Positions 16,599-25,881 of a stretch of DNA of 64,000 nucleotides are shown here, one piece after another. Position 1 is the stretch's first letter; every line of letters starts with the position of its first letter. The position numbers were made by a program, and so were the translations under genes. Under the pieces are notes generated by a model. It worked only from the letters and a program-made list of their open reading frames with translations, made no database searches and was not told the DNA's origin. The DNA is taken from NCBI RefSeq assembly GCF_029167375.1, contig NZ_JARFTP010000005.1, positions 175,096 to 239,095 on the forward strand, given 5' to 3'. This stretch comes from Tsukamurella sp. 8F (GTDB taxonomy: Bacteria > Actinomycetota > Actinomycetes > Mycobacteriales > Mycobacteriaceae).

Positions 16599-17891
16599 AT
16601 GACGACCGCAGTGGTGGTGGGCTCAGGGCCCAACGGGTTGACCGCGGCCGCCGTGCTGGCGCGTGCGGGCATGGACGTGACGGTGCTCGAGGCCGAGGCC
16701 GAGATCGGCGGGGGGACAAGCTCGTTCGAAATGGGCGGGGCGTTGTTCGACAGCTGCTCGACGGTGCAGCCGCTCGCGCCCGTGTCGCCGGCGTTCGAAG
16801 CCGCCGGCCTCGATGTGGCCTGGGCCTGCGCCGAGCTGGACCTGGCGCATCCGCTGCCGGGCGGCGCGCGGACTCTGGCCGATCTCCCGGAGTGCGGGCC
16901 AGACGTCGCGGCGGCGTTCTTCGCGCCGGTTCCGGAGCTGGCGCACCACCCCGTCGACGCAATGCGTTGGGGTCCGCGCTTCGTCCTCCCCGCGGCCGTG
17001 ACGGCCACGGCACTCGGGCCGCGGCGCGGCGCGGTGTTCGCGGGGATCGCGGCGCACGGCATAGCGCCGCTGAACCTCCCCATGACCTCGGCGATCGCGT
17101 ATCTGCTCGGCGGCGTGCGGCCGTGGACCGTGCCGGTCGGCGGATCGCGGCGGATCGCAGAATCGCTGGCTTCCGAGGTCGCCGCGAACGGCGGCTCGGT
17201 GCGCACGGGCGAGCGGGTGACGACGATGCCCGACGCCGACGTCGTGCTGTTCGACACCGGCCTTCCCGCCGCGCTGCGCATCCTGGGTGACCGGGCGCCG
17301 AGGGCGCTCCGTCGCAGGCGGTGGCGCAACGGCCCCGGAGTATTCAAGGTGGACCTGCTTCTCGAAGGCGGGGTCCCGTGGAACGAGCCGGACTGCGGGC
17401 GGGCGGTCTTCGTGCATGTGGGCGGCAGCGCGCCGGAGATCAGGCGGCGCCTCGGGTCCGTAGCGGCCGGCCGGATGCCCGACCGGCCGTTCCTGCTCCT
17501 GTCCCAGCAGTACCTAGCCGATCCATCCCGGCGCGCCGGTGACCGTGTGCCGGTGTCGATGTACTGTCACGTGCCGCACGGATTCCCGGGTGACGTGACC
17601 GAATTGATCCTGCGCGAGCTGGATCGGTACGCGCCGGGTGTCCGTGACCGCATCGTCGAGCAACGCTCCACGGGGCCGCTCGAGCTGGAGGCGCGCAACG
17701 CGAACTACATCGGGGGCGACATCGCGGCAGGCGCCGCGGTTCCGTCGCAGTTGTTGCGCCGACCGACGCTGTGGCATCCGTACCGCCTCACCGATCGCGC
17801 GTGGCTGTGCTCCGCGGCGTCCGCGCCGGGCCCGGGCGTGCACGGGATGCCGGGTTGGCATGCCGCGAAAGCGGCGCTGCGCTGCCTGTAG
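16599..17891 (+). CDS. FAD-dependent NAD(P)-binding oxidoreductase, phytoene desaturase-like
   Basis: A 430-residue flavoprotein with the dinucleotide-binding loop VVGSGPNGLTAA (residues 6-17) followed by VTVLEAEAEIGGGTSS, the pattern of the CrtI/PYROXD2-like amine-oxidase superfamily. The C-terminal FAD motif region is CSAASAPGPGVHGMPGWHAA. It is shorter than true phytoene desaturases (about 480-520) and stands away from carotenoid genes, so a carotenoid role is not supported; the window's better CrtI candidate is at 53.7-55.1 kb. Substrate unknown. Confidence 0.83.
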   Translation: MTTAVVVGSGPNGLTAAAVLARAGMDVTVLEAEAEIGGGTSSFEMGGALFDSCSTVQPLAPVSPAFEAAGLDVAWACAELDLAHPLPGGARTLADLPECGPDVAAAFFAPVPELAHHPVDAMRWGPRFVLPAAVTATALGPRRGAVFAGIAAHGIAPLNLPMTSAIAYLLGGVRPWTVPVGGSRRIAESLASEVAANGGSVRTGERVTTMPDADVVLFDTGLPAALRILGDRAPRALRRRRWRNGPGVFKVDLLLEGGVPWNEPDCGRAVFVHVGGSAPEIRRRLGSVAAGRMPDRPFLLLSQQYLADPSRRAGDRVPVSMYCHVPHGFPGDVTELILRELDRYAPGVRDRIVEQRSTGPLELEARNANYIGGDIAAGAAVPSQLLRRPTLWHPYRLTDRAWLCSAASAPGPGVHGMPGWHAAKAALRCL

Positions 17892-18018
17892 CGCTATCCG
17901 GCCGCCGGGGGCCGCGTTGGTATCGAAGCTGCGCGGTCCCGGCAGACGCCGAATGGTGCGAACGCCCCGACGAGCCGCTACGCGGACGTGGCGACCGCGT
18001 CCGCGGCGTGGCAGTATT

Positions 18019-18038
18019 TGTCAGACAGCTTGACAGAT
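18019..18038. promoter_or_regulatory. Operator candidate A of the asparagine cluster
   Basis: TGTCAGACAGCTTGACAGAT, just upstream of the asparaginase ribosome site. It contains the inverted repeat TGTCA-N7-TGACA. It aligns without gaps to sites at 18999 and 19755 (consensus TGYCNGACAGCYNNNCAGAT), so it is the probable target of the FadR-type regulator encoded at 18992. Confidence 0.7.
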
Positions 18039-18050
18039 CGGAGGCTGGAA

Positions 18051-18995
18051 GTGTCCATCGTGGTCCTGACGACCGGGGGGACGATCGCGAGCGGCAGCTG
18101 GGACGGGCCCGCCGTCGCGCCCGGAGCGCGCGGTCTGCACTCCCTACGCGCCGGGCTTGCGGACGACGTCGAGGTGCGTGAGGTGATGGCCGTCGACTCG
18201 TCGTCGCTGGACCTGGCGGCGATGGTTTCGATCCGCGCCGCCGTCGACGAAGCGCTCGACGACCCGGCCGTGCAGGGCGTCGTGGTGCTGCACGGCACCG
18301 ACACGCTGGAGGAGACCGCGCTCCTGTTGGACCTCTACCACGACGACCCGCGCCCCGTCGCCGTCACGGGTGCGATGCGGCCCGCGGATCACCCGGCCCC
18401 CGACGGCCCGCACAACCTCGCGCACGCCGTCGATCTGGTGCGCGCGGGTGCCGGCCAGGGCGTGTTCGTCGCATTCGCCGGGCAGGTTCTGCCCGCGCAC
18501 GGTGTGCGGAAGGCGCATACCGCGGATATCGCCGCCTTCGAGTACGTGTCCGTGCCGCGGGTCGGTCCGCTACCGTTCCGGAGGTCCATCGCGGATGTGC
18601 GGGTCGACATCGTCGCCCTCTATCCGGGCGCGGACCGTGCCCTCCTCGACGCCGCTGTCGCCGCCGGTGCTCGGGGGCTGGTACTCGAAGGGATGGGCTC
18701 GGGGAACGGTAACCCGGCGGTGCGCGAGGCGGTCGCCGAGTACGTCGCGGCCGGTGTGTCCGTGGTCCTCACGACGCGCGTTCCGTACGGCCCGGTCGAG
18801 GCCGTGTACGGAGGCTCGGGTGGGGCGCACGACCTGGTAGAGGTGGGTGCGGTCGTCTCGCGATGGCTGCGTGCGGGGCAGGCCAGGGTGCTGCTCGCCG
18901 CCGTGATCGCAGACGCTGCCGATCCCGGCGGTACCGATCGGGTGCGGCTGACCGAAGCGTTCGGTGCGTCGGGTCGGCCTACGGTAGAGACATGA
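18051..18995 (+). CDS. ansA: L-asparaginase
   Basis: A 314-residue type I/II-like bacterial asparaginase converting asparagine to aspartate plus ammonia. The first catalytic threonine is in VLTTGGTIAS near the N-terminus and the second in VVLHGTDTLEETA, both perfect family motifs; PLP-like or signal sequences are absent, so it acts in the cytoplasm. The GTG start at 18051 was chosen over an ATG at 17988 because GGAGG lies 6 bp upstream and the N-terminus then begins directly with the first strand. The next gene, a regulator, overlaps by ATGA. With the permease and aspartase it forms a complete asparagine-to-fumarate route. Confidence 0.93.
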   Translation: MSIVVLTTGGTIASGSWDGPAVAPGARGLHSLRAGLADDVEVREVMAVDSSSLDLAAMVSIRAAVDEALDDPAVQGVVVLHGTDTLEETALLLDLYHDDPRPVAVTGAMRPADHPAPDGPHNLAHAVDLVRAGAGQGVFVAFAGQVLPAHGVRKAHTADIAAFEYVSVPRVGPLPFRRSIADVRVDIVALYPGADRALLDAAVAAGARGLVLEGMGSGNGNPAVREAVAEYVAAGVSVVLTTRVPYGPVEAVYGGSGGAHDLVEVGAVVSRWLRAGQARVLLAAVIADAADPGGTDRVRLTEAFGASGRPTVET

Positions 18996-19702
18996 ATCTG
19001 CCGGACAGCTGGTCAGATCGCTCGGTGAAGATCCCACGCGCGAGCGCGTCGGAGGTCGTGTTCCAAGATCTGCGCGGAGCGATCGAGAGCGGCGAGCTCG
19101 TGGTGGGGGTCAAGTTGCCGCCCGAGGCTGCGCTCGCCGAGCGCTACGGCGTGAGTCGTTCCGTCGTGCGCGAGGCTCTGCGATCCTGCGCGACGCTCGG
19201 CCTGACCGAGACCCGGACCGGGTCGGGCACGTTCGTGATCGCATCGCGGCCCGTATCACCCCGCTACGGCGCGTTCTCGGCTCGCGACCTCATCGAGGCT
19301 CGCCCGTACATCGAGGTTCCGGCAGCCGGATGGGCCGCGCGGCGCCGCACGGACGAGCAGCTGAAGGTCATGACCGGGCTGTTGGATCGGATGGATGCGG
19401 AGACAGACGGCGCCGACTGGGTGCGGCTCGACGCGCGTCTGCACCTGGCGATCGCCGAGGCGTCGGGTAACGACGTCTTCATCTCGGTGGTCGGCGCGAT
19501 CCGCGGCGCGCTCTCGGAGCAGTCGCGCCTGCTCAACGAGTCGATCTCGGAGCGCCGGGAGGCCTCGGACGGGGAGCATCGACGCATCGTCGACGCCATC
19601 GCGGCGGGGGACTACGCGCACGCGAGCGACCGGATGCGGCAACACCTCGACAGGGTCGAGGAATCGGTCGAGGCGCTCTTCGGACTCGACCTCGAGCCAT
19701 GA
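18992..19702 (+). CDS. FadR/FCD-type GntR regulator of the asparagine cluster
   Basis: A 236-residue GntR-family regulator. The winged HTH (about residues 15-82) has LPPEAALAERYGVSRSVVREALR; the C-terminal all-helical FCD domain carries likely metal ligands in RLDARLHLAIAEASGN (Asp and His), GEHRRIVDAI and DRMRQHLDRV. It is embedded between the asparaginase and the permease, and the three repeated operator-like sites in the cluster include one over its own start codon, suggesting autoregulation. The effector is probably aspartate, asparagine or another dicarboxylic compound, by inference from the neighbours only. Confidence 0.9.
   Translation: MNLPDSWSDRSVKIPRASASEVVFQDLRGAIESGELVVGVKLPPEAALAERYGVSRSVVREALRSCATLGLTETRTGSGTFVIASRPVSPRYGAFSARDLIEARPYIEVPAAGWAARRRTDEQLKVMTGLLDRMDAETDGADWVRLDARLHLAIAEASGNDVFISVVGAIRGALSEQSRLLNESISERREASDGEHRRIVDAIAAGDYAHASDRMRQHLDRVEESVEALFGLDLEP
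18999..19018. promoter_or_regulatory. Operator candidate B over the regulator's 5' end
   Basis: TGCCGGACAGCTGGTCAGAT, beginning 7 bp after the first base of the regulator's start codon. It matches the other two sites at most positions, with GACAGC and CAGAT fully conserved. Because it is inside coding sequence, the match is less certain than sites A and C. Confidence 0.5.
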
Positions 19703-19754
19703 CGCCGCGGGCAGTCTTGACAGCGCCGCGTGTTCGGCCTCACACTGATAAAGC

Positions 19755-19774
19755 TGTCTGACAGCCTAACAGAT
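19755..19774. promoter_or_regulatory. Operator candidate C upstream of the permease
   Basis: TGTCTGACAGCCTAACAGAT, located 34 bp before the permease ATG in the only real gap of the cluster (19703-19807). It also contains the perfect short palindrome GCTGTC-T-GACAGC (19753-19765). Aligns with sites A and B. Confidence 0.7.
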
Positions 19775-19807
19775 TTGCTAAAGACACTTCGTACGACGGG
19801 ACACTCG

Positions 19808-21382
19808 ATGACGCATCCCACCACTCCCGGTGCCGGACACGACCCGGGGCTGCAGCGCGAGGACGAGGGCTATCACAAGGGCCTGAAGCCGCGGCAGCTT
19901 CAAATGATCGCGATCGGCGGTGCCATCGGCACGGGGCTCTTCCTCGGTGCCGGCGGCCGGCTCGAGTCGGCCGGCCCGGGTCTGTTCGTCGTCTACGCCG
20001 TGTGCGGAGTCTTCGTGTTCCTCATCCTGCGCGCGCTCGGCGAGCTCGTGCTGCACCGGCCGTCGTCGGGATCCTTCGTGTCGTACGCGCGCGAATTCTA
20101 CGGTGAGAAGGCGGCTTACGTAGCCGGCTGGATGTACTTCCTGAACTGGTCGATGACTGCGATCGTCGACACCACGGCCATCGCGACGTACTTCCACTAC
20201 TGGCACCTGTTCGGCGTCGTGCCGCAGTGGCTGCTCGCCCTGATCGCGTTGGCGATCGTGCTCACCATGAACCTGATCTCGGTGAAGCTGTTCGGCGAGA
20301 TGGAGTTCTGGGCCGCCCTGATCAAGGTCGTCGCGCTGCTCGCATTCCTCGTGGTCGGGACGATCTTCCTGGCGGGGCGCTACGACATCCAGGGCCAGAG
20401 CACCGGACTGCACCTGTGGAGCGACCACGGCGGGTTCCTCCCGACCGGCATCCTGCCGCTCGTCGTCGTCACATCGGGCGTCGTTTTCGCCTACGCGGCA
20501 GTGGAACTCGTCGGCACCGCGGCCGGCGAGACCGCCGAGCCCGAGAAGATCATGCCGCGCGCGATCAACTCGGTGATCGCGCGTATCGCGATCTTCTACG
20601 TCGGCTCCCTCGTCCTGCTGTCGCTCCTGCTGCCGTACACCGCGTACTCGGCGGGTGAGAGCCCGTTCGTGACGTTCTTCTCCAAGATCGGCTTCTCAGG
20701 CGCGGGCGATCTGATGAACGTCGTCGTGCTCACCGCTGCGTTCTCGAGTCTCAACGCCGGGCTCTACTCGACGGGACGCATCCTGCGGTCGATGGCGATG
20801 AACGGCTCCGCACCCAGGTTCACAGCGCGCATGTCCGGCAACGGCGTTCCCTACGGCGGCATCGTGCTCACCTCGGTCATCTGCCTGTTCGGTGTGGTGC
20901 TCAACGCGTTCAATCCGGGACAGGCGTTCGAGATCGTGCTCAACATCTCGGCGCTCGGCATCCTGTCGTCCTGGGCGACGATCGTGCTGTGCCAGATCGC
21001 GCTGCAGCGCCGCGCCGATGCGGGGGATCTGACGCGGCCCAAGTTCCGCATGCCGTTCGCCCCGTACTCCAGCTACGTGACGCTCGTGTTCCTGGTCGGC
21101 GTCGTCGTGCTCACGGCCTTCGACTACCCGATCGGCACCTGGACCGTCGGATCACTCGTGGTGCTGATCCCGATGCTGATCGTCGGGTGGTACGCCGTGC
21201 GCGGGCGCGTGATGGCCGAGGCGAGTGCCCGCGAGGGTTACACGGGATCGTTCCCCGTGGTCGCCAACCGGCCGGTCGACCCGAGTGCCGAGGTGGATCC
21301 GCGTGGGCGCGGCTCAGGTCGCGGCGGGGGCGAGGCCCCCGAGGATCCCGAGGGCTCCGGGAAGGATGGCGAGGACAGGTGA
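19808..21382 (+). CDS. ansP: Amino-acid permease, AnsP-like (asparagine)
   Basis: A 524-residue APC-superfamily carrier with about twelve membrane helices. The N-terminal helix-1 motif [17 protein letters not shown] binds the amino-acid backbone; [20 protein letters not shown] and [14 protein letters not shown] are characteristic of the GABA/aromatic/AnsP branch. The C-terminal 40 residues are hydrophilic and Gly/Glu/Asp-rich. Position between asparaginase and aspartase makes asparagine the most likely substrate. ATG 19808 was taken rather than an upstream in-frame ATG at 19730, which would run through operator C. The stop overlaps the aspartase GTG (GTGA). Confidence 0.92.
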   Translation: MTHPTTPGAGHDPGLQREDEGYHKGLKPRQLQMIAIGGAIGTGLFLGAGGRLESAGPGLFVVYAVCGVFVFLILRALGELVLHRPSSGSFVSYAREFYGEKAAYVAGWMYFLNWSMTAIVDTTAIATYFHYWHLFGVVPQWLLALIALAIVLTMNLISVKLFGEMEFWAALIKVVALLAFLVVGTIFLAGRYDIQGQSTGLHLWSDHGGFLPTGILPLVVVTSGVVFAYAAVELVGTAAGETAEPEKIMPRAINSVIARIAIFYVGSLVLLSLLLPYTAYSAGESPFVTFFSKIGFSGAGDLMNVVVLTAAFSSLNAGLYSTGRILRSMAMNGSAPRFTARMSGNGVPYGGIVLTSVICLFGVVLNAFNPGQAFEIVLNISALGILSSWATIVLCQIALQRRADAGDLTRPKFRMPFAPYSSYVTLVFLVGVVVLTAFDYPIGTWTVGSLVVLIPMLIVGWYAVRGRVMAEASAREGYTGSFPVVANRPVDPSAEVDPRGRGSGRGGGEAPEDPEGSGKDGEDR

Positions 21383-22791
21383 CTCGTACCGCGACCCGCT
21401 CAGAGCACGACCTGCTGGGGGACATGGAGGTTCCCGTCGACGTGCTGTGGGGTGTGCACACGGCGCGCGCCGTCGAGAACTTCCCCATCACGGGCCGCAC
21501 GATCGGTGCGTACCCGGAACTGGTCTCGGCACTCGCCGTCGTCAAACAGGCCGCCGCACGCGCCAACGCCGATCTAGGGCTGCTCGATGCCGAGCGCGCG
21601 AGTGCGATCGACCGGGCCGCCGCCGAGATCCGTGCGGGGGCTCACGCCGACCAGTTCGTCGTGGACGTCATGCAGGGCGGCGCCGGGACGTCGACCAACT
21701 TCAACGCCAACGAGGTCGTGTGCAATCGGGCGCTCGAGATCCTGGGCCGGCCCCGCGGCGACTACGCGTATCTGCATCCTGCGGACCACGTCAACCTCGG
21801 ACAGTCCACCAACGACGTCTACCCGACGGCCCTGCGACTCGCCGCGCTCACGGGCTGCGATCGCTTGGACCTGGCCCTGCAGGGGCTGATCGGTGCCATC
21901 GCGGCGAAGGCCTCCGAGTTCGACGATGTCGTCAAGATCGGTCGCACCCAGCTGCAGGACGCCGTGCCGATGACGCTCGGGCAGGAGTTCCGCGGGTTCG
22001 CGGTGACACTCGGCGAGGAGCGGGCCAGGCTCGCCGACGCCGCCGCGCTGCTGCACGAGATCAACATGGGCGCAACGGCGATCGGTACCAGGCTGAACGC
22101 ACCCGACGGCTACGTCGACGCGGTGCGCGAGCACCTCGGTGAGCTAACCGGGCGGCCCCTGGTGACTTCGTTCGATCTGATCGAGGCCACCTGCGACACG
22201 GGCGCATTCGTCAACCTGTCGAGCGTGCTCAAGCGGCTCGCGGTGAAGCTGTCGAAGATGTGCAATGACCTGCGACTACTGTCATCGGGGCCGCGGGCCG
22301 GCCTGGCCGAGATCAACCTGCCTGCCGTGCAGGCGGGCTCGTCGATCATGCCGGGCAAGGTCAATCCCGTCATCCCCGAAGTGGTCACCCAGGTCTGTTA
22401 CGCGGTCATCGGCAACGACGTGACGGTGACGATGGCGGCCGAGGCGGGGCAACTGCAGCTCAACGCCTTCGAGCCCGTGATCGCGCGGTGCCTGTTCGAC
22501 GGCATGGCCGAGCTGACGGCTGCGTGCGAGACGTTGGGGGCGCGGTGTATCCGGGGGATCACTGCCAACACCGAAGCCCTTGCGGCCCAGGTGCAGACGT
22601 CGATCGGCCTGGCCACCGCATTGAACCCGCACATCGGCTACGCGGCTGCCAGTTCGGTCGCGCACGAGGCGCTCGCCACCGGACGCGGAGTCGCCGAGAT
22701 CGTGCTCGAGCGTGGATACCTCACCGACGAGGCACTGCGTGGCCTGCTGTCGCCGGGACGGCTCGCCAACATCTCCACCGGCAAGGAGTGA
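21379..22791 (+). CDS. aspA: Aspartate ammonia-lyase
   Basis: A 470-residue member of the fumarase/aspartase superfamily, converting aspartate to fumarate and ammonia. The superfamily signature [11 protein letters not shown] carries the catalytic serine loop; [10 protein letters not shown] and [14 protein letters not shown] are the substrate-binding regions. Fumarase C has closely related motifs, but the [14 protein letters not shown] stretch and the asparaginase/permease neighbours favour aspartase. Translation starts at a GTG that overlaps the permease stop codon. A short membrane protein gene follows after 6 bp. Confidence 0.93.
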   Translation: MTRTATRSEHDLLGDMEVPVDVLWGVHTARAVENFPITGRTIGAYPELVSALAVVKQAAARANADLGLLDAERASAIDRAAAEIRAGAHADQFVVDVMQGGAGTSTNFNANEVVCNRALEILGRPRGDYAYLHPADHVNLGQSTNDVYPTALRLAALTGCDRLDLALQGLIGAIAAKASEFDDVVKIGRTQLQDAVPMTLGQEFRGFAVTLGEERARLADAAALLHEINMGATAIGTRLNAPDGYVDAVREHLGELTGRPLVTSFDLIEATCDTGAFVNLSSVLKRLAVKLSKMCNDLRLLSSGPRAGLAEINLPAVQAGSSIMPGKVNPVIPEVVTQVCYAVIGNDVTVTMAAEAGQLQLNAFEPVIARCLFDGMAELTAACETLGARCIRGITANTEALAAQVQTSIGLATALNPHIGYAAASSVAHEALATGRGVAEIVLERGYLTDEALRGLLSPGRLANISTGKE

Positions 22792-22797
22792 GACACC

Positions 22798-22980
22798 ATG
22801 GCACGCAACAGATACGCGGCCCGTCCGCCGCTGTACGGGATGGTGATGGTGTTCCTCGCCATGGGCATCGTCGCCGTCACGGCATACCTGCATCTGGGTT
22901 GGTGGTCGGCGATCGGCTACGTCGCCGCGCTGGCCCTCGCGGTCGGCGGCTTCGCGCTCGCATTCCGCGACCTGTCCTGA
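22798..22980 (+). CDS. 60-residue two-helix membrane protein of the asparagine operon
   Basis: A small protein of 60 residues not recognised as a named family. A short basic N-terminus (MARNRYAARP) is followed by two hydrophobic segments, about residues 13-30 and 35-55, ending in FRDLS. Spacing of 6 bp from aspA, with a GGAG ribosome site inside the aspA end (AAGGAGTGAG), strongly suggests it is the last gene of the operon. Possible roles are a stabilising subunit for the permease or an unrelated membrane protein. Short two-helix proteins of this sort are common in actinobacteria. Confidence 0.75.
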   Translation: MARNRYAARPPLYGMVMVFLAMGIVAVTAYLHLGWWSAIGYVAALALAVGGFALAFRDLS

Positions 22981-23005
22981 GCCCGCGTTCCGCGGCCCGT
23001 CACGG

Positions 23006-24670
23006 CTATTGTTCGCCGATCGCGGGTCCGAGGAGGTCGTCCGCGTCGGTGATGGTGTACGCGTAGCCCTGCTCGGCGAGGAAGCGCTGGCGGTGGGCGG
23101 CGTATTCGGCGTCCATGGTGTCGCGCGAGACGATCGAGTAGAAGTGGGCCCGGCCGCCGTCCTGCTTGGGGCGCAGCAGTCGTCCCAGACGCTGGGCCTC
23201 CTCCTGCCGGGATCCGAACGTCCCCGAGACCTGTACGGCGACGGCAGCTTCCGGCAGGTCGATGGAGAAGTTGGCGACCTTGCTCACCACGAGCGTCTTG
23301 ACCTCGCCGGCGCGGAAGGCGTCGAACAGCCGCTCGCGCTCCTTGTTGCGTGTGGACCCCTGGATCACGGGGCAGTCCAGCTCGGCGGCGAGCTCTTCGA
23401 GCTGATCCACATACGCCCCGATCACGAGCGTCGGTGCTCCTTCGTGCTTCGCCAGGATCGACTTGACGACAGCGACTTTCGCGGGCGCGGTGGCGCACAT
23501 CCGGTAACGTTCCTCGGGCTCTGCGGTGGCGTATCGCATGCGCTGGTCGTCGGTGAGCGTGACGCGTACCTCGGTGCACTCGGCGGGTGCGATCCATCCC
23601 TGAGCCTCGATGTCCTTCCACGGCGCGTCATAGCGTTTCGGACCGATCAGCGAGAAGACGTCGCCCTCGCGGCCGTCCTCGCGCACCAGCGTGGCGGTGA
23701 GCCCGAGGCGCCGCCGAGACTGCAGGTCGGCCGTCATGCGGAAGACGGGCGCGGGGAGCAGGTGCACCTCGTCGTAGATCATCAGGCCCCAATCGCGAGA
23801 GTCGAACAGCTCCAGGTTCTTGTACTCGCCCTTCGATTTGCGCGTGAGTACCTGATACGTCGCGATCGTGACCGGCCGGATCTCCTTGCGTTCGCCCGAA
23901 TACTCGCCGATCTCTTCCTCGGTGAGGGAGGTGCGCGCGATCAGCTCGCGCTTCCACTGGCGCCCGGCGACGGTGTTGGTGACCAGGATCAGCGTCGTAG
24001 CCTGGGCCCTTGCCATCGCAGCTGCACCGACCATGGTCTTTCCGGCACCGCACGGCAGCACGACGACGCCGGAGCCGCCGGCCCAGAACGCGTCCGCCGC
24101 GAATCGTTGGTAGTCGCGTAGCTCCCAGGGGTGGGTGGCCGTGTCGAGCGAGACGGGGTGCGCCTCGCCGTCGACGTAGCCCGCGAGATCCTCGGCGGGC
24201 CAACCGACCTTGAGCAGGAGTTGCTTGAGGTGTCCGCGCTCGGAAGGATGTACGACGACGGTGTCGTCGTCGATCCGTGCGCCCAACATCGGCGCGATCT
24301 TCTTGTGCCGCATCACCTCCTCGAGGACCGCGCGGTCCAGGCTGACGAGGGTGAGTCCGTGGGCGGGATTCTTGACCAGCTGCAGTCGGCCGAATCTCGA
24401 CATGGTGTCCACGACGTCGACCAATAGGGGCTGTGGCACCGGGTAACGCGAGTATGTGACCAGGGCGTCGACCACCTGCTCGGCATCGTGACCCGCGGCG
24501 CGCGCGTTCCACAGCGCCAGCGGAGTCACCCGGTAGGTGTGCATGTGCTCCGGCGCACGCTCCAGCTCAGCGAACGGAGCGATCGCCTGCCGTGCGGCGT
24601 CGGCCAGCTCGTGGTCGACCTCGAGCAGCAGCGTCTTGTCGGTCTGGACGATGAGGGGGCCGTCGGTCAT
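23006..24670 (-). CDS. DNA repair helicase XPB (bacterial ERCC3 type)
   Basis: A 554-residue superfamily 2 helicase, 3'-to-5' polarity in characterised relatives such as M. tuberculosis Rv0861c. An N-terminal damage-recognition-like region (residues 1-180) precedes the helicase core: Walker A LPCGAGKTMVGAA, the DEVH box YDEVHLLPAP, motif III GLTATLVRED, and C-terminal motifs VIQGSTRNKERERLF and RLGRLLRPK. The start at 24670 is the first ATG after which family similarity begins; upstream frame to 24814 is low-complexity. It is followed by no partner nuclease (Bax1-like) in the window. The small upstream protein is 17 bp away on the same strand and may be cotranscribed. Confidence 0.95.
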   Translation of the reverse strand: MTDGPLIVQTDKTLLLEVDHELADAARQAIAPFAELERAPEHMHTYRVTPLALWNARAAGHDAEQVVDALVTYSRYPVPQPLLVDVVDTMSRFGRLQLVKNPAHGLTLVSLDRAVLEEVMRHKKIAPMLGARIDDDTVVVHPSERGHLKQLLLKVGWPAEDLAGYVDGEAHPVSLDTATHPWELRDYQRFAADAFWAGGSGVVVLPCGAGKTMVGAAAMARAQATTLILVTNTVAGRQWKRELIARTSLTEEEIGEYSGERKEIRPVTIATYQVLTRKSKGEYKNLELFDSRDWGLMIYDEVHLLPAPVFRMTADLQSRRRLGLTATLVREDGREGDVFSLIGPKRYDAPWKDIEAQGWIAPAECTEVRVTLTDDQRMRYATAEPEERYRMCATAPAKVAVVKSILAKHEGAPTLVIGAYVDQLEELAAELDCPVIQGSTRNKERERLFDAFRAGEVKTLVVSKVANFSIDLPEAAVAVQVSGTFGSRQEEAQRLGRLLRPKQDGGRAHFYSIVSRDTMDAEYAAHRQRFLAEQGYAYTITDADDLLGPAIGEQ

Positions 24671-24687
24671 CCGACCATTGTGCCTCG

Positions 24688-25011
24688 CTATCTGCTTCCG
24701 AGCGCGTCGCGGATGCAGGCTGTGGCATCGTCGAGCTCGGGGACCACGAACAGAACCTCCGAGCCGTCCCCGAGCGTGAGGCACAGCCGGTCGCGTTTGC
24801 CGCCGCTGAGCCACTTCCCGGTGCCGGGGGTGATGCCGACGGCGGCGACGTGCTCGAGTTGCACGCTGAACCGCAGCCCAGCCGTGCGCTTGGCCACTCC
24901 TCCCGGTTCGAACGTCACGTGTGTGCGCGTCAACCCGAGCCGCCCGGGCACCATCCCGCGCCCCACGCTGCGGCCCGCGCTCCAGGTTCGTGTCTCGTCG
25001 GATCCGGCCAT
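24688..25011 (-). CDS. Small PH/GRAM-like domain protein
   Basis: A 107-residue protein. GRLGLTRTHVTFEPGG followed by hydrophobic strands, a conserved-looking VQLEHVAAVGI and a C-terminal helix LDDATACIRDAL give the strand-rich plus terminal helix pattern of bacterial PH or GRAM domains. No membrane segment is present. It starts 25 bp from the edge of the 22-bp palindrome shared with the divergent O-methyltransferase, and lies 17 bp upstream of the XPB helicase. Function unknown; domain call is from pattern only. Confidence 0.7.
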   Translation of the reverse strand: MAGSDETRTWSAGRSVGRGMVPGRLGLTRTHVTFEPGGVAKRTAGLRFSVQLEHVAAVGITPGTGKWLSGGKRDRLCLTLGDGSEVLFVVPELDDATACIRDALGSR

Positions 25012-25035
25012 AGATGGACGATAGCGGGGGCTGGC

Positions 25036-25057
25036 GTACTTAGGTCGACCTAAGTAC
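25036..25057. promoter_or_regulatory. 22-bp perfect palindrome between divergent genes
   Basis: Arms GTACTTAGGTC and GACCTAAGTAC meet without a spacer. It ends 9 bp before the methyltransferase start and begins 25 bp before the start of the divergent small protein, so a bound dimeric repressor would cover both promoters. No regulator gene is adjacent. It lacks the centre of the IdeR/DtxR iron box (TTAGGTTAGGC..), so iron control is not supported. Protein unknown. Confidence 0.75.
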
Positions 25058-25066
25058 GGTGGGTGA

Positions 25067-25774
25067 ATGGAGAAGGTAGCGAAGCGCCCCCTGGAACCCC
25101 GTGCGCAGGCCGTCGTGGATCGTCTGCATTCCGCGTCCAAACAGCAGTTGCTGAAGTCGGTTCCCGGCATGGTCGGCTCGATGGTGCGCAGCCGTGTCAA
25201 GGACGGGACGTGGGACTCGACGTTCACCCCCGACGGCAAGAAGTTCCTGTCCGACAAGATGGTGGCGCTCGCGCCGGCCAAGGCCGCGCTCGCATATCAG
25301 CTGTGCCGCGCCAGCGGCGCCCGGCGGATCGTCGAGGCCGGGACCTCGTTCGGAGTGTCGACGATCTATCTGGCGTCGGCGGTCGCGGAGAACGTCGATG
25401 GAGCCGAGGGTGAGGGCGTGGTGATCGGGACGGAGCACGAGCCCAGCAAGGTGGAGATCGCGCGGCGCCACCTCGACGAGGCGGGCGTCGGTGCATTCGC
25501 GGACGTCCGGGAGGGCGACCTGCGGCAGACTCTGCTGGACGTCGAGGGGCCGATCGACTTCATGCTCGTCGACATCTGGATTCCGATGGCTCTCCCGGCG
25601 CTCGAGATCATCGCACCCAAGCTGCGACCGGGGGCACTCGTGTTCTGCGACAACGTCGTCGGTGCGCACGCGCAGTACCGCGACTATCTGGAGTACGTGC
25701 GCGATCCCGGCGGAGACTTCGCCTCGGTGACGATACCCGGGACAGGTGGCCTGGAGGTGTCCCGCAAGCGCTGA
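25067..25774 (+). CDS. Class I SAM-dependent O-methyltransferase
   Basis: A 235-residue methyltransferase of the O-methyltransferase family 3 (catechol/caffeoyl-CoA OMT-like). The SAM-binding glycine loop is VEAGTSFGVSTIYLA (about residue 88), the acidic residue after strand 2 is in IGTEHEPSKVEIARRHL, and the metal/substrate aspartates appear in FMLVDIWIPMALPAL and FCDNVVGAH. The acceptor is unknown. The gene is preceded by the 22-bp palindrome, which suggests it is induced by a specific signal. The convergent space to NhaA is on the same strand, with a 107-bp gap. Confidence 0.88.
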   Translation: MEKVAKRPLEPRAQAVVDRLHSASKQQLLKSVPGMVGSMVRSRVKDGTWDSTFTPDGKKFLSDKMVALAPAKAALAYQLCRASGARRIVEAGTSFGVSTIYLASAVAENVDGAEGEGVVIGTEHEPSKVEIARRHLDEAGVGAFADVREGDLRQTLLDVEGPIDFMLVDIWIPMALPALEIIAPKLRPGALVFCDNVVGAHAQYRDYLEYVRDPGGDFASVTIPGTGGLEVSRKR

Positions 25775-25881
25775 TTTCCTGTCCCGGGCCGTCATCGATA
25801 GGGTGAACCACGGTGTGCCGGGAAGTCTGGTCGGCGGGCCGTCGCATTCGGTGGCGGCCGGTTCGACGACGGGAGACGGCG

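Noticed and set aside
25036..25057. Iron box (IdeR/DtxR) reading of the palindrome
   Set aside because: It contains TTAGG/CCTAA halves but their spacing differs from the 19-bp IdeR consensus, and the neighbours are not iron genes.
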